DNA from: Ustilago trichophora
Taxonomy: Eukaryota > Basidiomycota > Ustilaginomycetes > Ustilaginales > Ustilaginaceae
Length of the DNA: 64,000 nt
Assembly (NCBI GenBank): GCA_900323505.1
Contig: OOIN01000002.1
Span: forward strand, 124,001-188,000
Direction: 5' to 3'
Part shown: positions 10,807 to 21,048 of the stretch, piece after piece
Layout of the letters: each line of letters starts with the position of its first letter
How positions within the stretch are numbered: the first letter of the stretch is position 1
Program-made: the position numbers and the translations under genes
The notes under the pieces: generated by a model
What the model saw: only the letters and a program-made list of their open reading frames with translations
What the model was told of the DNA's origin: nothing
Database searches by the model: none

Positions 10807-11598
10807 ACATCACATAGCTCCATCTAGAAATGCGATGCTCGAAGCAAGATCCATTTCGGTCATCACACGCCGTTGCTCCAGTCAGACTTTATCTCGCTTC
10901 CAACATCAAGGTCTGAGCACGCTTCCAAACAGTACAATGCAGGCCGCATGCATAGCCTCATGTGCGGAAACGAGGACGTCAATTGCCTTCAAGCTACATC
11001 ACTCGACAATCTCCTGCAAGAAAAGGTGGACCCAACCTTGTCCTCACGGTACCACATCAAACGCTAGGTCCGATTTCCGACAGGATCCTTCATTCAGAAC
11101 GCTGTGACCTCCATCTAAAATGCGAGACTCGCTTCACTTAGCTGCTCGAAGAGGACACCCACACCAATCCGCCCTAATGAGACCTCGACCCCACCGACAT
11201 CTTCCTCTTCACGCCTCCTCGCACGCCGCGGAGGTTCGGAACATTCTCATATCTTAAAAACTTTACTCTACTCCTCACTGATACCCCTCTCACCAATGAC
11301 ATGACATGAATCCACCATCGCGACACGCCCTTGTACTGCATGTGTGTGTGTGACCCTTTGATTCGAATCGACCGAGGCTTTAGGCTTTGTCTTGTAGCAC
11401 CACGGGATAGGAGTCCCAACTCTCGGTGGGGACGCTCAAGCCCACTCAACCGGAACTGAGCCACAATGGCGTGCTGGCCATTGTTGCAAGTGCAAGTGAA
11501 AGGCTACATAAAGACGGTTCATCGGATCGTTGATTCTCCCTCTATCCACTCCATCCCTTATTTGTACTCCATTTCTCCCCTGTAGAGACTCTTTCACG
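10807..11598. other. Intergenic region between the LURP-one and GH92 genes
   Basis: No coding evidence beyond short frames. A short GT run sits at about 11338-11352. The last 100 bp before 11599 are pyrimidine-rich, as expected for the GH92 upstream region. Confidence 0.5.
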
Positions 11599-14193
11599 AT
11601 GACCAAGGCAAATTGGGCTTCGCTTCTCACCGTGCTTCTGGTTGTACGCGTCTCTGCACGCAGCACGCCTTTTCAAGCAGGGCTCAGTCCCGAACAACCT
11701 TTTGTTCTCTCGGATCCCATCCTCCATTCTCGCGATGTGACCACCGCACCTCCACCCGCTTCCAAGCCCGTCGATGCCAACACCAAGCTCACCCAATTCG
11801 TCAACATCTTTGTCGGTACCGAAGCCAACAATGACCCAGGTGACGTCTTTGCCGGAGCTTCCGTACCTTATGGCATGGCCAAGGCCACGATCAATGTTGA
11901 AGGTTATGCACCTGCTGGTTACGTTTGGCCCTCTGACCAACCTACGCGCGGTGTCAGCCCCCTGCACGACTCTGGTACCGGTTCGAGCGATGGCAGTTAC
12001 GGCAACTTTTGCATCATGCCTGTCCTTTGCACGGACAACAGCCTCGACGCCTGCCCTACGCTGCTCGAACCACGGGAACGCCTGCGCAAGAATGGCACCG
12101 ATGCTGGCCGCCCTGGTTATTTCACCACGACGCTCGAGAACGATATCAAGATCGAGCTCACCAGCGCCCGCAGGAGCACGTTGGAGAAGTACACTTTCCC
12201 AGCAAGCGAGATGAAGCGTATGAAGTCGAACCCTCATCTGGTGCTCGATTGGACCAATGACTCGCCTGGAACATTCCGTGGCGGAGAGCTGAAGGCAGAC
12301 TGGGAAAAGGGTCGATTGATGATGAACGGTACTTGGCTGAGCTCGTTTGGGCCTGGGATCTTCCACTACCAGGCTTTCCAGTGCGTCGACCTCAAGTTCG
12401 ACGGCAAGCAGCAGCTGTCTAGCCATGCCTTCTTTGGAGGTAATCGACGAGGATTCGATATGAAGCGTACGGATCTGGACCACTGGGTGAGGGTCTCGCA
12501 GCAGATCGGACAGTATCAAGCCGGCGCCCTGGTCGGATTCGATACCGACAAGGACTACAAGCAGGATGTCACCATCACTGTCCGTCGCGGTGTCTCGTTT
12601 ACCTCTGCTGAAAACGCCTGTCGCAATATGGAGACCGAGATCCCTGATTTCAACTTTGACACCACCGTCGCAGCCAGCGAATCACTCTGGGAGGACAAAC
12701 TCCAGCGCATCCAGCTCGACTCTACTACACCTGACTACATCAAACGTCTCTTTTATACCAGCTTCTACCGCACTTTCCTCTCGCCTAACAATGCCACGGA
12801 CGATGGACCTTTCCCGACCACCTCTCCCTACTTTGATGGCATGTATTGCACGTGGGATACCTTCCGTACGCTCTTCCCCTTCCTCTCGCTGTCCAGTCCA
12901 AAGGAGTTTGCCGAAATCGTCGAGACGTACATCGACGGGTACAGGAAAGACGGCTGGTTACCCGAGTGCAGAGCTAACCAGGTCAAAGGTTACGTGCAGG
13001 GCGCCAACAATGGTGTACCTGTGCTTGCTGATTTCGCTGTCAAGTATGGCAAAGTTGCGGGTGCATTGGGTGTCAACACGGACGAGTTGTACCAGGCCAT
13101 GCAGCACGATTTGGACGTCCCTTCGCCTCAGTGGGAGTACGAAGGTCGACAGGCTGCGCCCTACCAGCAGTATGGCTACGTTCCTTTCGGCTATTTGGAC
13201 CCTGTCTCGGTCGGCGAGATGACGAGGGAGGCGAGTCGATCGCTCGAGTACGCCTTCGGTGACTTTACCGCCGCTATGACGGCCCAAGCGCTCGGCAAGC
13301 CGGTCCAAGACATTGTCCGATACGCAAAGGCCTCACTCAACTACTCGCTCAACTTTGACCAACAGTCCACCAGTGATGGCTTCAAGACTTTTGTCCAGCG
13401 CCGTTTCGCCAATGGCACCTTCAACCCCACCGACCCGACCTTCTGCTCCCCGCTCGACAACAACTCGAGCCACGCATGCAGTCTGCAGGCTGAAAACGAT
13501 TTCGGAGTGTACGAGTCTTCGTCGTGGGAGTACAGTCTCTATGCTCCCCATGACCGGGCTGGATTGGTCGAGCTGTTGGGTGGCAAGGTTACGTTCGAGA
13601 AGCGACTGGATCACTTCTTTAGCAAGGGATACTTTGCTCCCGGCAACGAGCCTAGTTTCGATACACCATCGATGTACCATTTCATCGAAAAGCCTTACAA
13701 GAGTGTGCAGCGGGTTCGTGAGGTGGTACACAACTACTTTTCGCTCAAGCCTGGTGGTATTCCGGGTAATGACGACAATGCAGCCATGGCTTCGCTACTC
13801 GGATGGTATCTACTGGGCTTCTACCCTACGCCGGGTAGTAAAGAACTGTTGATTCTGTCGCCGTTCATGCCAGGATACACGATCAACAACCCAGTCCTTG
13901 GTAAGGCGACGGTAACGGTGCGCGGATATGATGAAAAGTCGATCGGAGAAAAGGTTCCCGAGGGCGTCAAGGCATATGTGGACCAGGTGCTGATCGATGG
14001 AAAGCCACACAGCTCCAAGTGCAGGATGAGCTTTGACGATCTCTTCCCTGGTACTCCGGGGGCTGAGAGGAAGGTGGAGATCGTCCTGACCGACCGCGAG
14101 GTGGATGGCTGTGGTGCTGGGCCTCAAGACTTGCCTGCTTCGCTGTCTACTGGTGGATTCCTCGAGTTCAAGGAGGAGAAGCCCAAGGCTTGA
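11599..14193 (+). CDS. Secreted glycoside hydrolase family 92 (alpha-mannosidase-type) enzyme
   Basis: 864 residues, no intron. The ATG at 11599 gives a signal peptide (M-T-K-A-N-W-A-S-L-L-T-V-L-L-V-V-R-V-S-A); the frame is open upstream but lacks an ATG. GH92 features: near the N terminus F-V-G-T-E-A-N-N-D-P-G-D-V-F-A-G-A and V-P-Y-G-M, then H-D-S-G-T-G-S-S-D-G, and in the C-terminal barrel G-I-P-G-N-D-D (about residues 721-726) followed by W-Y-L-L-G-F-Y-P-T-P-G-S. GH92 enzymes are calcium-dependent exo-alpha-mannosidases; the G-N-D-D loop carries catalytic acidic residues. Several N-x-S/T sites fit secretion. Likely role is trimming mannose from glycoproteins or mannans outside the cell. 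Linkage specificity is not predictable. Confidence 0.92.
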   Translation: MTKANWASLLTVLLVVRVSARSTPFQAGLSPEQPFVLSDPILHSRDVTTAPPPASKPVDANTKLTQFVNIFVGTEANNDPGDVFAGASVPYGMAKATINVEGYAPAGYVWPSDQPTRGVSPLHDSGTGSSDGSYGNFCIMPVLCTDNSLDACPTLLEPRERLRKNGTDAGRPGYFTTTLENDIKIELTSARRSTLEKYTFPASEMKRMKSNPHLVLDWTNDSPGTFRGGELKADWEKGRLMMNGTWLSSFGPGIFHYQAFQCVDLKFDGKQQLSSHAFFGGNRRGFDMKRTDLDHWVRVSQQIGQYQAGALVGFDTDKDYKQDVTITVRRGVSFTSAENACRNMETEIPDFNFDTTVAASESLWEDKLQRIQLDSTTPDYIKRLFYTSFYRTFLSPNNATDDGPFPTTSPYFDGMYCTWDTFRTLFPFLSLSSPKEFAEIVETYIDGYRKDGWLPECRANQVKGYVQGANNGVPVLADFAVKYGKVAGALGVNTDELYQAMQHDLDVPSPQWEYEGRQAAPYQQYGYVPFGYLDPVSVGEMTREASRSLEYAFGDFTAAMTAQALGKPVQDIVRYAKASLNYSLNFDQQSTSDGFKTFVQRRFANGTFNPTDPTFCSPLDNNSSHACSLQAENDFGVYESSSWEYSLYAPHDRAGLVELLGGKVTFEKRLDHFFSKGYFAPGNEPSFDTPSMYHFIEKPYKSVQRVREVVHNYFSLKPGGIPGNDDNAAMASLLGWYLLGFYPTPGSKELLILSPFMPGYTINNPVLGKATVTVRGYDEKSIGEKVPEGVKAYVDQVLIDGKPHSSKCRMSFDDLFPGTPGAERKVEIVLTDREVDGCGAGPQDLPASLSTGGFLEFKEEKPKA

Positions 14194-14247
14194 TGTGCAC
14201 CATCAACTGTTCGCATGTCGCATTTCATAGTTCGCAGATGCTTTATT

Positions 14248-15114
14248 TCATTCCTCATCTTTGCTCTCCTCCTCCTCTTCATCATCATCGTCGTCAAGCT
14301 GGAGTAGACTGAATCCAGACCGAACGGCACTCTGTTTCGCGGTAGCCACACGCTTCTTCTCAGCCTCTACAGCTGCGGTTTGAAGCTTCTTCTCTTCCTT
14401 CTTACGTTCTCGTTTCGCCTTTCGTAATGCCTCTACGTCGATAGCCAGATGCTGTTCCGTGTCGTCAAGAATCCAGTTGAGCATTGCGTTTTCGACCTCG
14501 GACGAGGCAGCGGCGATGGAGTCGCGTGTTGTTTCGTCTGTCGACTGTGCGATGGTGTGAAACAGCGAGCCGAGGACAAGGGCGCTAGGTGGGGCGCTGA
14601 AGGGTGTAGGGCACAGCAGGAGGGATTGCGCGAGTTGGTAGGCCGAGTGGAGGGTGAGTTGGATGCTCGATTGCAGGTGGATGTCTCGCGTTGTCGGTTC
14701 CACGCTGAGTGGATCTGGGAAGGAGAGATTCTTTGGTACTGAAGTAAGGCTAGTGTCTGCTTTGAGTGTTTCGTGAATCGTGTACGCCAGAAAACCTGAC
14801 GCGACGGCAGCATAAAGTTGCTTGAGAGACCAGTTGAAGCGCACACTTGATTCTCCGAGTCTGTGCTGCTCCTTGACGATCAAATACCGCAGCACGAGAC
14901 AGAGAGGATACAGTGGCTCCGGAATCTTTGTCTTGATCAAGGCTTCGGTACGCTTCTCGTCACTCCCCAAGAAATAGGCGTACATCTGAAGACGAGATGC
15001 AACTGGTTCATCGAGCAACCCGACGAGTGCCTCTGCATGTGCAGTAGTGAGCAGTTCACCAACTCCGGAATCTGCGGTGGGGTCAAGGTTGAACGGTGGC
15101 TCGGCTGCGAGCAT
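14248..15114 (-). CDS. Unknown protein with basic/acidic C-terminal tail
   Basis: 288 residues from the ATG at 15114, tail-to-tail with GH92 (54 bp between stops). Residues 1-200 are predicted helical and contain the segment P-L-Y-P-L-C-L-V-L-R-Y-L-I, which faintly recalls the C-terminal part of Asteroid-type (XPG-like) nucleases. The nuclease N domain is absent, so this is only a hint. From about 225 the chain is a charged coiled-coil-like stretch (K-A-K-R-E-R-K-K-E-E-K-K) and ends in an acidic run (D-D-D-D-D-E-E-E-E-E). An acceptor-like TTTCATTTCAG sits just before the start, so an upstream exon is possible, but I found no matching donor in the region before it. The reading frame is convincing; the function is not. 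Confidence 0.7.
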   Translation of the reverse strand: MLAAEPPFNLDPTADSGVGELLTTAHAEALVGLLDEPVASRLQMYAYFLGSDEKRTEALIKTKIPEPLYPLCLVLRYLIVKEQHRLGESSVRFNWSLKQLYAAVASGFLAYTIHETLKADTSLTSVPKNLSFPDPLSVEPTTRDIHLQSSIQLTLHSAYQLAQSLLLCPTPFSAPPSALVLGSLFHTIAQSTDETTRDSIAAASSEVENAMLNWILDDTEQHLAIDVEALRKAKRERKKEEKKLQTAAVEAEKKRVATAKQSAVRSGFSLLQLDDDDDEEEEESKDEE

Positions 15115-15389
15115 CTTTGCTGAAATGAAAGTTGGGCGTCTTTAAGGGGGTTGATGGTAGTGAGATGAGAAAAGTTGCGATTTGCGCTCAGACATCAAAA
15201 AGTGGAGTGAAAAAAAAATAGCAAAAAAGCCAAAAAAAAAAAAGAAACACAAAACAAAAACAAAACAAAATCAGACATTATTTTGGCCACTTCGACGTTT
15301 TTCCTCAAACCTGTCATCGAATTGTTTGCAATAGCATATGTTCAGGATAAAACGGATACCAACGCATAGATAGAAGTCTACAGAATAAG

Positions 15390-17049
15390 TTAAATTTGCC
15401 TAGGTGTAGCTGGGGACAGTAGATCAGAAGCTACAGGTGTTGTCTCAGCTGAAAGAGTCCGAAGCAAGAGCCGCTTGACAGACGCCAATCTGCGCAGGCT
15501 GATCGTTCTTGCATCTTGCCAGGCCTCAAAATCTACCTCGCTTGGATCGAACTTAATGATCGCCGTCAGAGCGATTATGTCCTTGAGAAGGTCCCGGAGG
15601 CGTCTGAATGATTCTTGATGCAAGGTGCGCCATTGGGATTGGGATTCTCGAAGCGGAGTTGCGTGTTGGAGTGTAGTGGGCGACGGATCGGAGGGATGTG
15701 AGAAGTTGGTAGGGTGGGAAATGGAAGAGGGGGTCGCATCTTCGGACCGTTTGTAAGGCATGTTTGAGGAATTCGTGAAGGTGCTGGCTGCTATATGTTG
15801 AGTGAACCGGACGAAAGGGTGCCACTGCTTCTGCTTGAGCTGTAGCACTGTCTTCTGTGGTGATCAAGATCGACGGTATGGAGGGGGAAGCAACTCCAAC
15901 CGAAAGCACCTCATTTGGAGCATCCACAACGATCGAAGGGACCTCTGGTACTGCTGTGACGATAATCGCAGCTTCGGCAGGAGCCGCGTCAACCTGCACT
16001 TTCTTATGGATCGGTCTGCGCTTGCACCTCTTCGCGGAACGGACTAACCGCCTCACAGCAGTCCGAGCCTGCACGGGCAGCATCTTGCCTTGACCAAGTC
16101 TCAACTGAAGCGACTTCAAAATGAAGCTCTGCCGAGAAGCACACACAGCAACAGCACAGCGAACACGCCGCAGGCTGACTCTTTTCACACGCATACTTGT
16201 GCCCGTCTTACAGCGACGATCACGGTGGAGAGAGTGGCGCTTGTGGCCGTACAGAACACGACAAACGTGCATACTGTGCTTTCGGCATTGAGGACGAAGG
16301 AACAAGCTAGCTCGCAGCTGACGCTGGGCATGTGCTGAAGGTTCGTTTCTCTTCTGAACAAGAAGTGTCAGACCAGATGGCTGGCTGGTGTGAGGGCTAG
16401 GTATCAACTTCTCCTTATAGAGATGTCTGGTAGGCATCTGCGGAACCGCTGAGATGTCTTCGGACAGGTTCAGGGAGATGGGCTCGGTCTTGACCATGCT
16501 AACAAGGGTATTGCTGCTACTGGCCGCGAAGACCTCACCGTCAATCTCTGCTTCATCCAGAGCAACATTCAACGAAGTACCCTCCATCTTGACCTTGACC
16601 ACCTCTCCGTCTGCTTCCTCGTTGTTGAAGAGGGACGGGTGTCTCGGTGTCGATGGGGCATCGGTGAACCTGCCCGTGAACAGCACGCCGTCGTCGAACC
16701 TGACCCCTTTTCCGCCGTGTTGCCTCGGCTTGGTGTATTTCTTGAGAATTCCACGAAGTCTGGCAGAACTGGACATGGGCAAATTCTGGCTCTCTAGCTG
16801 CTGCGGCGCGTGCGAGACAGAAATCTCAAACTCGGGCTCTGGACTCATCCAGATGGCCCTTTGTTCTTGAGCCACATTGCGCACCGTGGGAATGCCAGAC
16901 GGATAGGCCAATCGAACGAATGGCTTAGGCCTATTCATCGATTCTAACGTTCGTGGTGCTCGGAAGGTGAGCGGCTCACTCCCGCAGGCGGTCAGGGGTA
17001 CGCCGTCGTCGACGTTGCCGCTTTTTGTCTGGAGGCGCAAGAGGGGCAT
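15390..17049 (-). CDS. Third member of the Cys-cluster gene family; reading frame broken near its 3' end
   Basis: The main frame runs from the ATG at 17049 to a stop at 15553 (498 residues). A second minus-strand frame, open from 15848 to a stop at 15390, carries what looks like the true end (helical, with R-R-L-R-D-L-L-K-D-I-I and S-L-R-R-L-A-S-V-K-R-L-L-L). In the first frame L-K-H-A-L-Q-T-V-R-R-C-D matches the D-x-x-x-A-I-R-R-C-Q block of the two neighbouring genes. Homology therefore appears to switch frame at about 15600-15740. No consensus donor lies in the overlap, unlike nearly every other intron here. The Zn-cluster cysteines of the neighbours are not conserved: a basic, Cys/His-containing stretch stands in their place. 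It is either a decaying copy, a sequencing indel or an unusual splice. A Ser/Thr/Pro-rich N-terminal half surrounds I-L-K-K-Y-T-K-P-R. Confidence 0.6.
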
Positions 17050-17568
17050 CGCGTTGCTCGTTTCCTACGAAATGCTTAAAGATTTCGATGAGGTCTTGCA
17101 AAGGGTCCGATACACAGCCGTAAGCGTTGAGGCTAGCTGTCTGTATAGTCCCTGTTAGAGCAAAGGCAGCAGAGCGAGGTCGAGCAGGGAGGAACGTGAC
17201 CCAAGGTGACGGCGGATTGAGGGCGAGGACTCGACGAATAGGGGGAACCCGCTCCTTCGGAAAGCCAGGCTTTATATCCTATCGATCATGATTACACTGA
17301 GCTTCACAAGAAGCAGCCCACCACAACCTTCCGTCAGTGGACTTCAAGCTCTTTCAACGGTCAAATTAACTTCGTATTGCAGCATTTCGGGCCAAGACAA
17401 AGGGACTTCCAAAGCTCGAGCCTCCAATATGCACCAAAGTGGGTCCGAGCATGCATGTACAGGTATTGTTCTCGTCAGACTTGTAAATTATAAAAAGAGC
17501 AGCTGTAGTCGGCCTGACAGAGCTGCGTGATATAGGGAAAATGGATACAATCGTGGGCTTAACGTGGT
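17050..17568. other. Upstream region of the 17049 gene
   Basis: A TATA-like GATATAAA on the minus strand (17271-17278) lies about 220 bp before the start at 17049. Nothing else is recognised. Confidence 0.4.
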
Positions 17569-19233
17569 CTAATGTGGCGTAGTCTTAGTCGGGCTCTCCT
17601 CTACATGCATCGAGATCAGTGTGAGGCACCGTTCAAAGGGCAAGTCGCTTCCAAAAATCGCAGCTACCCGCCTAGCCTGTCTTTCAGCGTCGTTCTTCTG
17701 GCCTTCCGTTGCCTCTTTTGCCAGCTGGCACTCGCTTCTGATACCCTCCAGATACTCAGCAAGCTGAGGTACGATCCAGTGGGTCGGGTTGCTCCCGTCA
17801 AGATCGCTTTTCAAAAGCTTACTAAGATCGCCGAGCAGCACTGTCACAGTGTTCTCCAGATAGCGAAGTCCTGTTTCTTCTGGCATCTTCTCCACGCGAT
17901 CTTGACATCTTCGGATTGCATTGGCGATGTCCTTGATAAGTCCCATGGTGTACCTTTCGAGGCGCATGTCGGCAGCCTGTGTCAAAGTTATTTCAGGTTT
18001 CTGCGGTTGCTTGACATTGGTAACGTCGACCGTAGGCTGAGCAACCGTACCGGCCTCGATCTGCTGTGCATCCGGGAGTCCCATCTTAAACATGCACGCC
18101 TTTGACGAAATAGGTTCGGATTGCTCTGGAGCAGGTACTTCAGTTGGGTTTGAAGCCACTTGATCCTCACTGTCAGACGCCGGAGCGGAGGAGATAGGCG
18201 ACGAGTCGGAGAGATGTCTTCCTTGAATCTTTGTCTGAGTTGTGGGCTTGCTGATGCGCTTCTTTTCACTGTGATTTCGTCGGAGCTTTCGAGCATCAGA
18301 CCGGGCTTGAGTCCCGGAAGCGGTCGTCAAAATAACAGGAGCCTGCTGTGAAGGATTAATCTTGCGGCGACTCTTGCGGCGAGCTGAAGATGCCTTTGGA
18401 GCACTGGTAGTCTTCTTGTGCTTGAGTCTCGACTGCGGATGACGTTGGGTTACGTTGACGCCGTCGACAATGCAACAGCGGTGGTGCTGGTTGCAGTCTT
18501 CACATCGCTTATTGTCTAGACGGGTTCCAGCAGCTGAATAGCAACGTAAGCCCATTTTGATGCAGCGATCACATTCATCGATCCAATCGATGTCCGCCTG
18601 GTACTTGTTGGAATCGATGAGGGGGGCAGGAATTGTGACTACTGGTGCTGGATCGAAGACGATCTCCTCTTCTTCTTCGTGCTTGATGTTCGGATGAGCA
18701 GCATCTTCAGCCATTTCGAATGCCTCTTGGTTTTCCGAGTCGCCGATAAGAGCTCTGGCGCTAAGGGTGGGTGGTGAAGAAGAGCACTTCAGCTGTCGAC
18801 TACGAAAGGAGAGCTCTAGGGGCACGTCGCTGTCGGAAGAGCTGTATGCCTCATGTTCATCCTCTCCATCGTGAGCTGCTTTGAGGCTTGCTGACACTTG
18901 TCTAGCTGCAGCGGTCACACTTGAGTCGCCCAAATGAGCTGGCGTAGTGTTCTGGGGCAGCACAGCATTTAAAGCGACACTGACAGGAGAAGCGCCTTGA
19001 ATTTGTCCAGCATCGATGCCGAGGCTGGTCAGTCGACCAAACTGTGTAGATGATGAAGGATGAAAGAGCTGACCTCGGGCATAGGGAGAATTGACTTGTA
19101 GATCACCATCTCTGAAAGCCTTGTGTGAGCTGGCGAACATGCCTACAGCAGAGCTGACGCCAGGTTCCTGCGAATCGCGCAGCAGCGCGCCTTCTTCCAG
19201 CGAGGAGGTGGATCTAGCTGAACGATGCTGCAT
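17569..19233 (-). CDS. Zn2Cys6-like Cys-cluster protein, family member 1
   Basis: 554 residues from the ATG at 19233. Upstream in-frame ATGs exist, and a strong donor/acceptor-like pair (19413/19286) lies before this start, but the phases do not join to an ATG-bearing exon, so the N terminus is uncertain. A long Ser-rich disordered region with acidic patches leads to D-W-I-D-E-C-D-R-C. The cysteines at about 221, 224, 231, 244, 247 and 254 follow C-x2-C-x6-C-x12-C-x2-C-x6-C, the Gal4-type binuclear zinc spacing with a long central loop. A basic region with an A-R-R-K-S-R-R-K motif follows. The C-terminal 130 residues are helical and carry A-I-R-R-C-Q and F-E-R-C-L-T-L. It is the likely DNA-binding paralogue of the gene at 19831-21048; regulator role is inferred. 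Confidence 0.75.
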   Translation of the reverse strand: MQHRSARSTSSLEEGALLRDSQEPGVSSAVGMFASSHKAFRDGDLQVNSPYARGQLFHPSSSTQFGRLTSLGIDAGQIQGASPVSVALNAVLPQNTTPAHLGDSSVTAAARQVSASLKAAHDGEDEHEAYSSSDSDVPLELSFRSRQLKCSSSPPTLSARALIGDSENQEAFEMAEDAAHPNIKHEEEEEIVFDPAPVVTIPAPLIDSNKYQADIDWIDECDRCIKMGLRCYSAAGTRLDNKRCEDCNQHHRCCIVDGVNVTQRHPQSRLKHKKTTSAPKASSARRKSRRKINPSQQAPVILTTASGTQARSDARKLRRNHSEKKRISKPTTQTKIQGRHLSDSSPISSAPASDSEDQVASNPTEVPAPEQSEPISSKACMFKMGLPDAQQIEAGTVAQPTVDVTNVKQPQKPEITLTQAADMRLERYTMGLIKDIANAIRRCQDRVEKMPEETGLRYLENTVTVLLGDLSKLLKSDLDGSNPTHWIVPQLAEYLEGIRSECQLAKEATEGQKNDAERQARRVAAIFGSDLPFERCLTLISMHVEESPTKTTPH

Positions 19234-19830
19234 CCTATCCAGCAGACGGCTTTCAAAGATGCTGGTGGAGGATGACGACGGCGACCTGTAAAGGCAAAAG
19301 GCACGCTGCCGGAAGGCAACCCAAAAGGGAAGTGAAGCGCTGTGCATTGTGTCAAATGGCTGATCAAAGGGACCGGGCGCATGCAAAAATGTATCGCTCA
19401 CATATGAACTTACAGTAATTCCTCTTACCCTGCCCAACGGTGAAAGGTCTGTACAGGTACAAGTCGATCCCGCTTCACGCCCCAGTTGCACAAGATTCTC
19501 ACCTGCCTCTGTGCAAAGACATAACAAACGGCCAACCATTTGCCCACTGCCAGATCCACGTTCCGACAAGCTGCTCTGTCCAGTTTTGTGCGCTGCCTGT
19601 TTCCTCTACTTCATCTCAAACATAGCAGGGATGGCGAGACCATCACGCTTCCGCCCATATCCTTGCGCATCTCATTGCACCTTCACTCTCACATTCACGA
19701 CCCTTCTGGACGCATTCTAGTCTCAAATCCACATTGGTCTTGGTGTTGCTCAAATTCGCAGGAGACATGCGTAACTTGAAATCGATTGCGCACCTCGAGC
19801 CGGGCGAAGACTCTGCAACGCGTCTCTAGC
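19234..19830. other. Region between the two Cys-cluster genes
   Basis: It holds the upstream region of the 17569-19233 gene, including a possible 5' UTR intron (GTAAGT at 19413 on the minus strand to TTTACAG at 19286). No other gene is recognised. Confidence 0.4.
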
Positions 19831-21048
19831 CTAAGGGGTGTCGCCCACAAGCGTCTCTGTGAGTGTCAAGCAGCGATCGAAGAGCGTCTTTGCCAGGAGG
19901 AGCCGCTCGCTCTGCTTGACTTCGTCGCTCCTGAGTGACGCAGCCTGGGGAGGAATACAGTCATGGCTGATTCGTCGCATGTAGCCTGCAACCTTGCTTA
20001 CGGTCGGAGAGCAAGCGCAGTCAGGCGTCTCTGTAAGCTCCTCTGCCAGGAGTGTGAGGGTGGGCTTCATTGCTCGAAGGCTGGAGGGATCTGCAAGAAG
20101 AAATTGACACCGGCGAATGGCTTGCTTAGTGTCGACCAGCAAACCTTTGGTGTAGGCAGAGAGGGCTGCCTGATGCGCCGTCGATGCTGACCCCAGTGCT
20201 GTTGTTGGCACTGGTAATGGTGCTGATGCCAGTGCTGATGCCGCTATGGTTTTCCTGAAGCGCGAGGATAATTGCGCCACGACTGGACTATTCTGGAGGG
20301 ATCTCTCTCCATCATCTATTGTAGTGCCAGCCTTGCGCTTCTGTGAAGAAAGAGAGCTGTTCAGATTGCGACCCGACAATCCTACAGCTTGGTCGGCCTT
20401 CTTTTGCTTCTTCGGTTGCGACTCTTTTCGAATTTTGAAGGCTACGTCAGGTGAACAGACCCCAACCCCATTAATAGTGCACTTGGTGTGCGAAGCTCGA
20501 CAGTTCTTACATGCTTTTGAGGAAGCCACCGAGCTTGTAATGAGACACTCGAGGCTTAGCCTCAGACATCGATCGCAGGTTTCGATCCAATCTCCTTCCT
20601 GTCGCCTCGCTTTTTGCTTGCCTTTGGCGGGCTTGGCCGTGGATGCCGGGATATGAGAGGAACTGCCCTCATCGAGAGCAATCAATTCTTCCAACATTTC
20701 GTCCGGAAAGGTCGACATAGACATGGGCGAGCTGTTCCTGGTCGAAGATCGTGCTGAGGAGTCACGACCCAAGGAGGAGCTTGCGGGTAGGCCACCCTTG
20801 CCCGAAATGAACCGACCTCGACGTCGATGATATTGCGATTCATCTTCTGATGAGGGTTCTGTCGAAACTTCAGTCCGCCTTACTGCACTTCGCGGGGGTG
20901 ATGTGTGGGTGGAGAGCCAGTCAAAAATGGCTTGCTCGCCTCGAGCCGGTGAGCCTGATGTGGATGGTGTATAGTCCGGTAAGGTTGTGTGCATCCTTTT
21001 CTTGACCTTCTTTGCGCGTGGCGAGCTTATCCGGCCTGAGCTCGACAT
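19831..21048 (-). CDS. Zn2Cys6-like Cys-cluster protein, family member 2
   Basis: 405 residues from the ATG at 21048, single exon. After a basic N terminus (R-A-K-K-V-K-K-R) and Ser-rich linker comes D-W-I-E-T-C-D-R-C. The cysteines at 158, 161, 168, 180, 183 and 190 give C-x2-C-x6-C-x11-C-x2-C-x6-C, matching the Zn(II)2Cys6 spacing. A lysine-rich patch follows (R-K-E-S-Q-P-K-K-Q-K-K), which could act as nuclear signal or DNA contact. The C-terminal domain has Y-T-K-G-L-L-V-D-T-K-Q-A-I-R-R-C-Q and ends near F-D-R-C-L-T-L-T-E-T-L-V, aligned with its neighbour (F-E-R-C-L-T-L). The shared architecture in tandem on one strand indicates local duplication. Probably a transcription factor; targets unknown. 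Confidence 0.78.
   Translation of the reverse strand: MSSSGRISSPRAKKVKKRMHTTLPDYTPSTSGSPARGEQAIFDWLSTHTSPPRSAVRRTEVSTEPSSEDESQYHRRRGRFISGKGGLPASSSLGRDSSARSSTRNSSPMSMSTFPDEMLEELIALDEGSSSHIPASTAKPAKGKQKARRQEGDWIETCDRCLRLSLECLITSSVASSKACKNCRASHTKCTINGVGVCSPDVAFKIRKESQPKKQKKADQAVGLSGRNLNSSLSSQKRKAGTTIDDGERSLQNSPVVAQLSSRFRKTIAASALASAPLPVPTTALGSASTAHQAALSAYTKGLLVDTKQAIRRCQFLLADPSSLRAMKPTLTLLAEELTETPDCACSPTVSKVAGYMRRISHDCIPPQAASLRSDEVKQSERLLLAKTLFDRCLTLTETLVGDTP

Noticed and set aside
11542..12519. A 325-codon minus-strand frame over the start of the GH92 gene
   Set aside because: Antisense shadow; the GH92 frame is certain.
19286..19413. Intron-like sequence before the 17569-19233 gene
   Set aside because: Donor and acceptor are good, but the upstream frame ends in the wrong phase and lacks an ATG; kept only as a possible 5' UTR intron.
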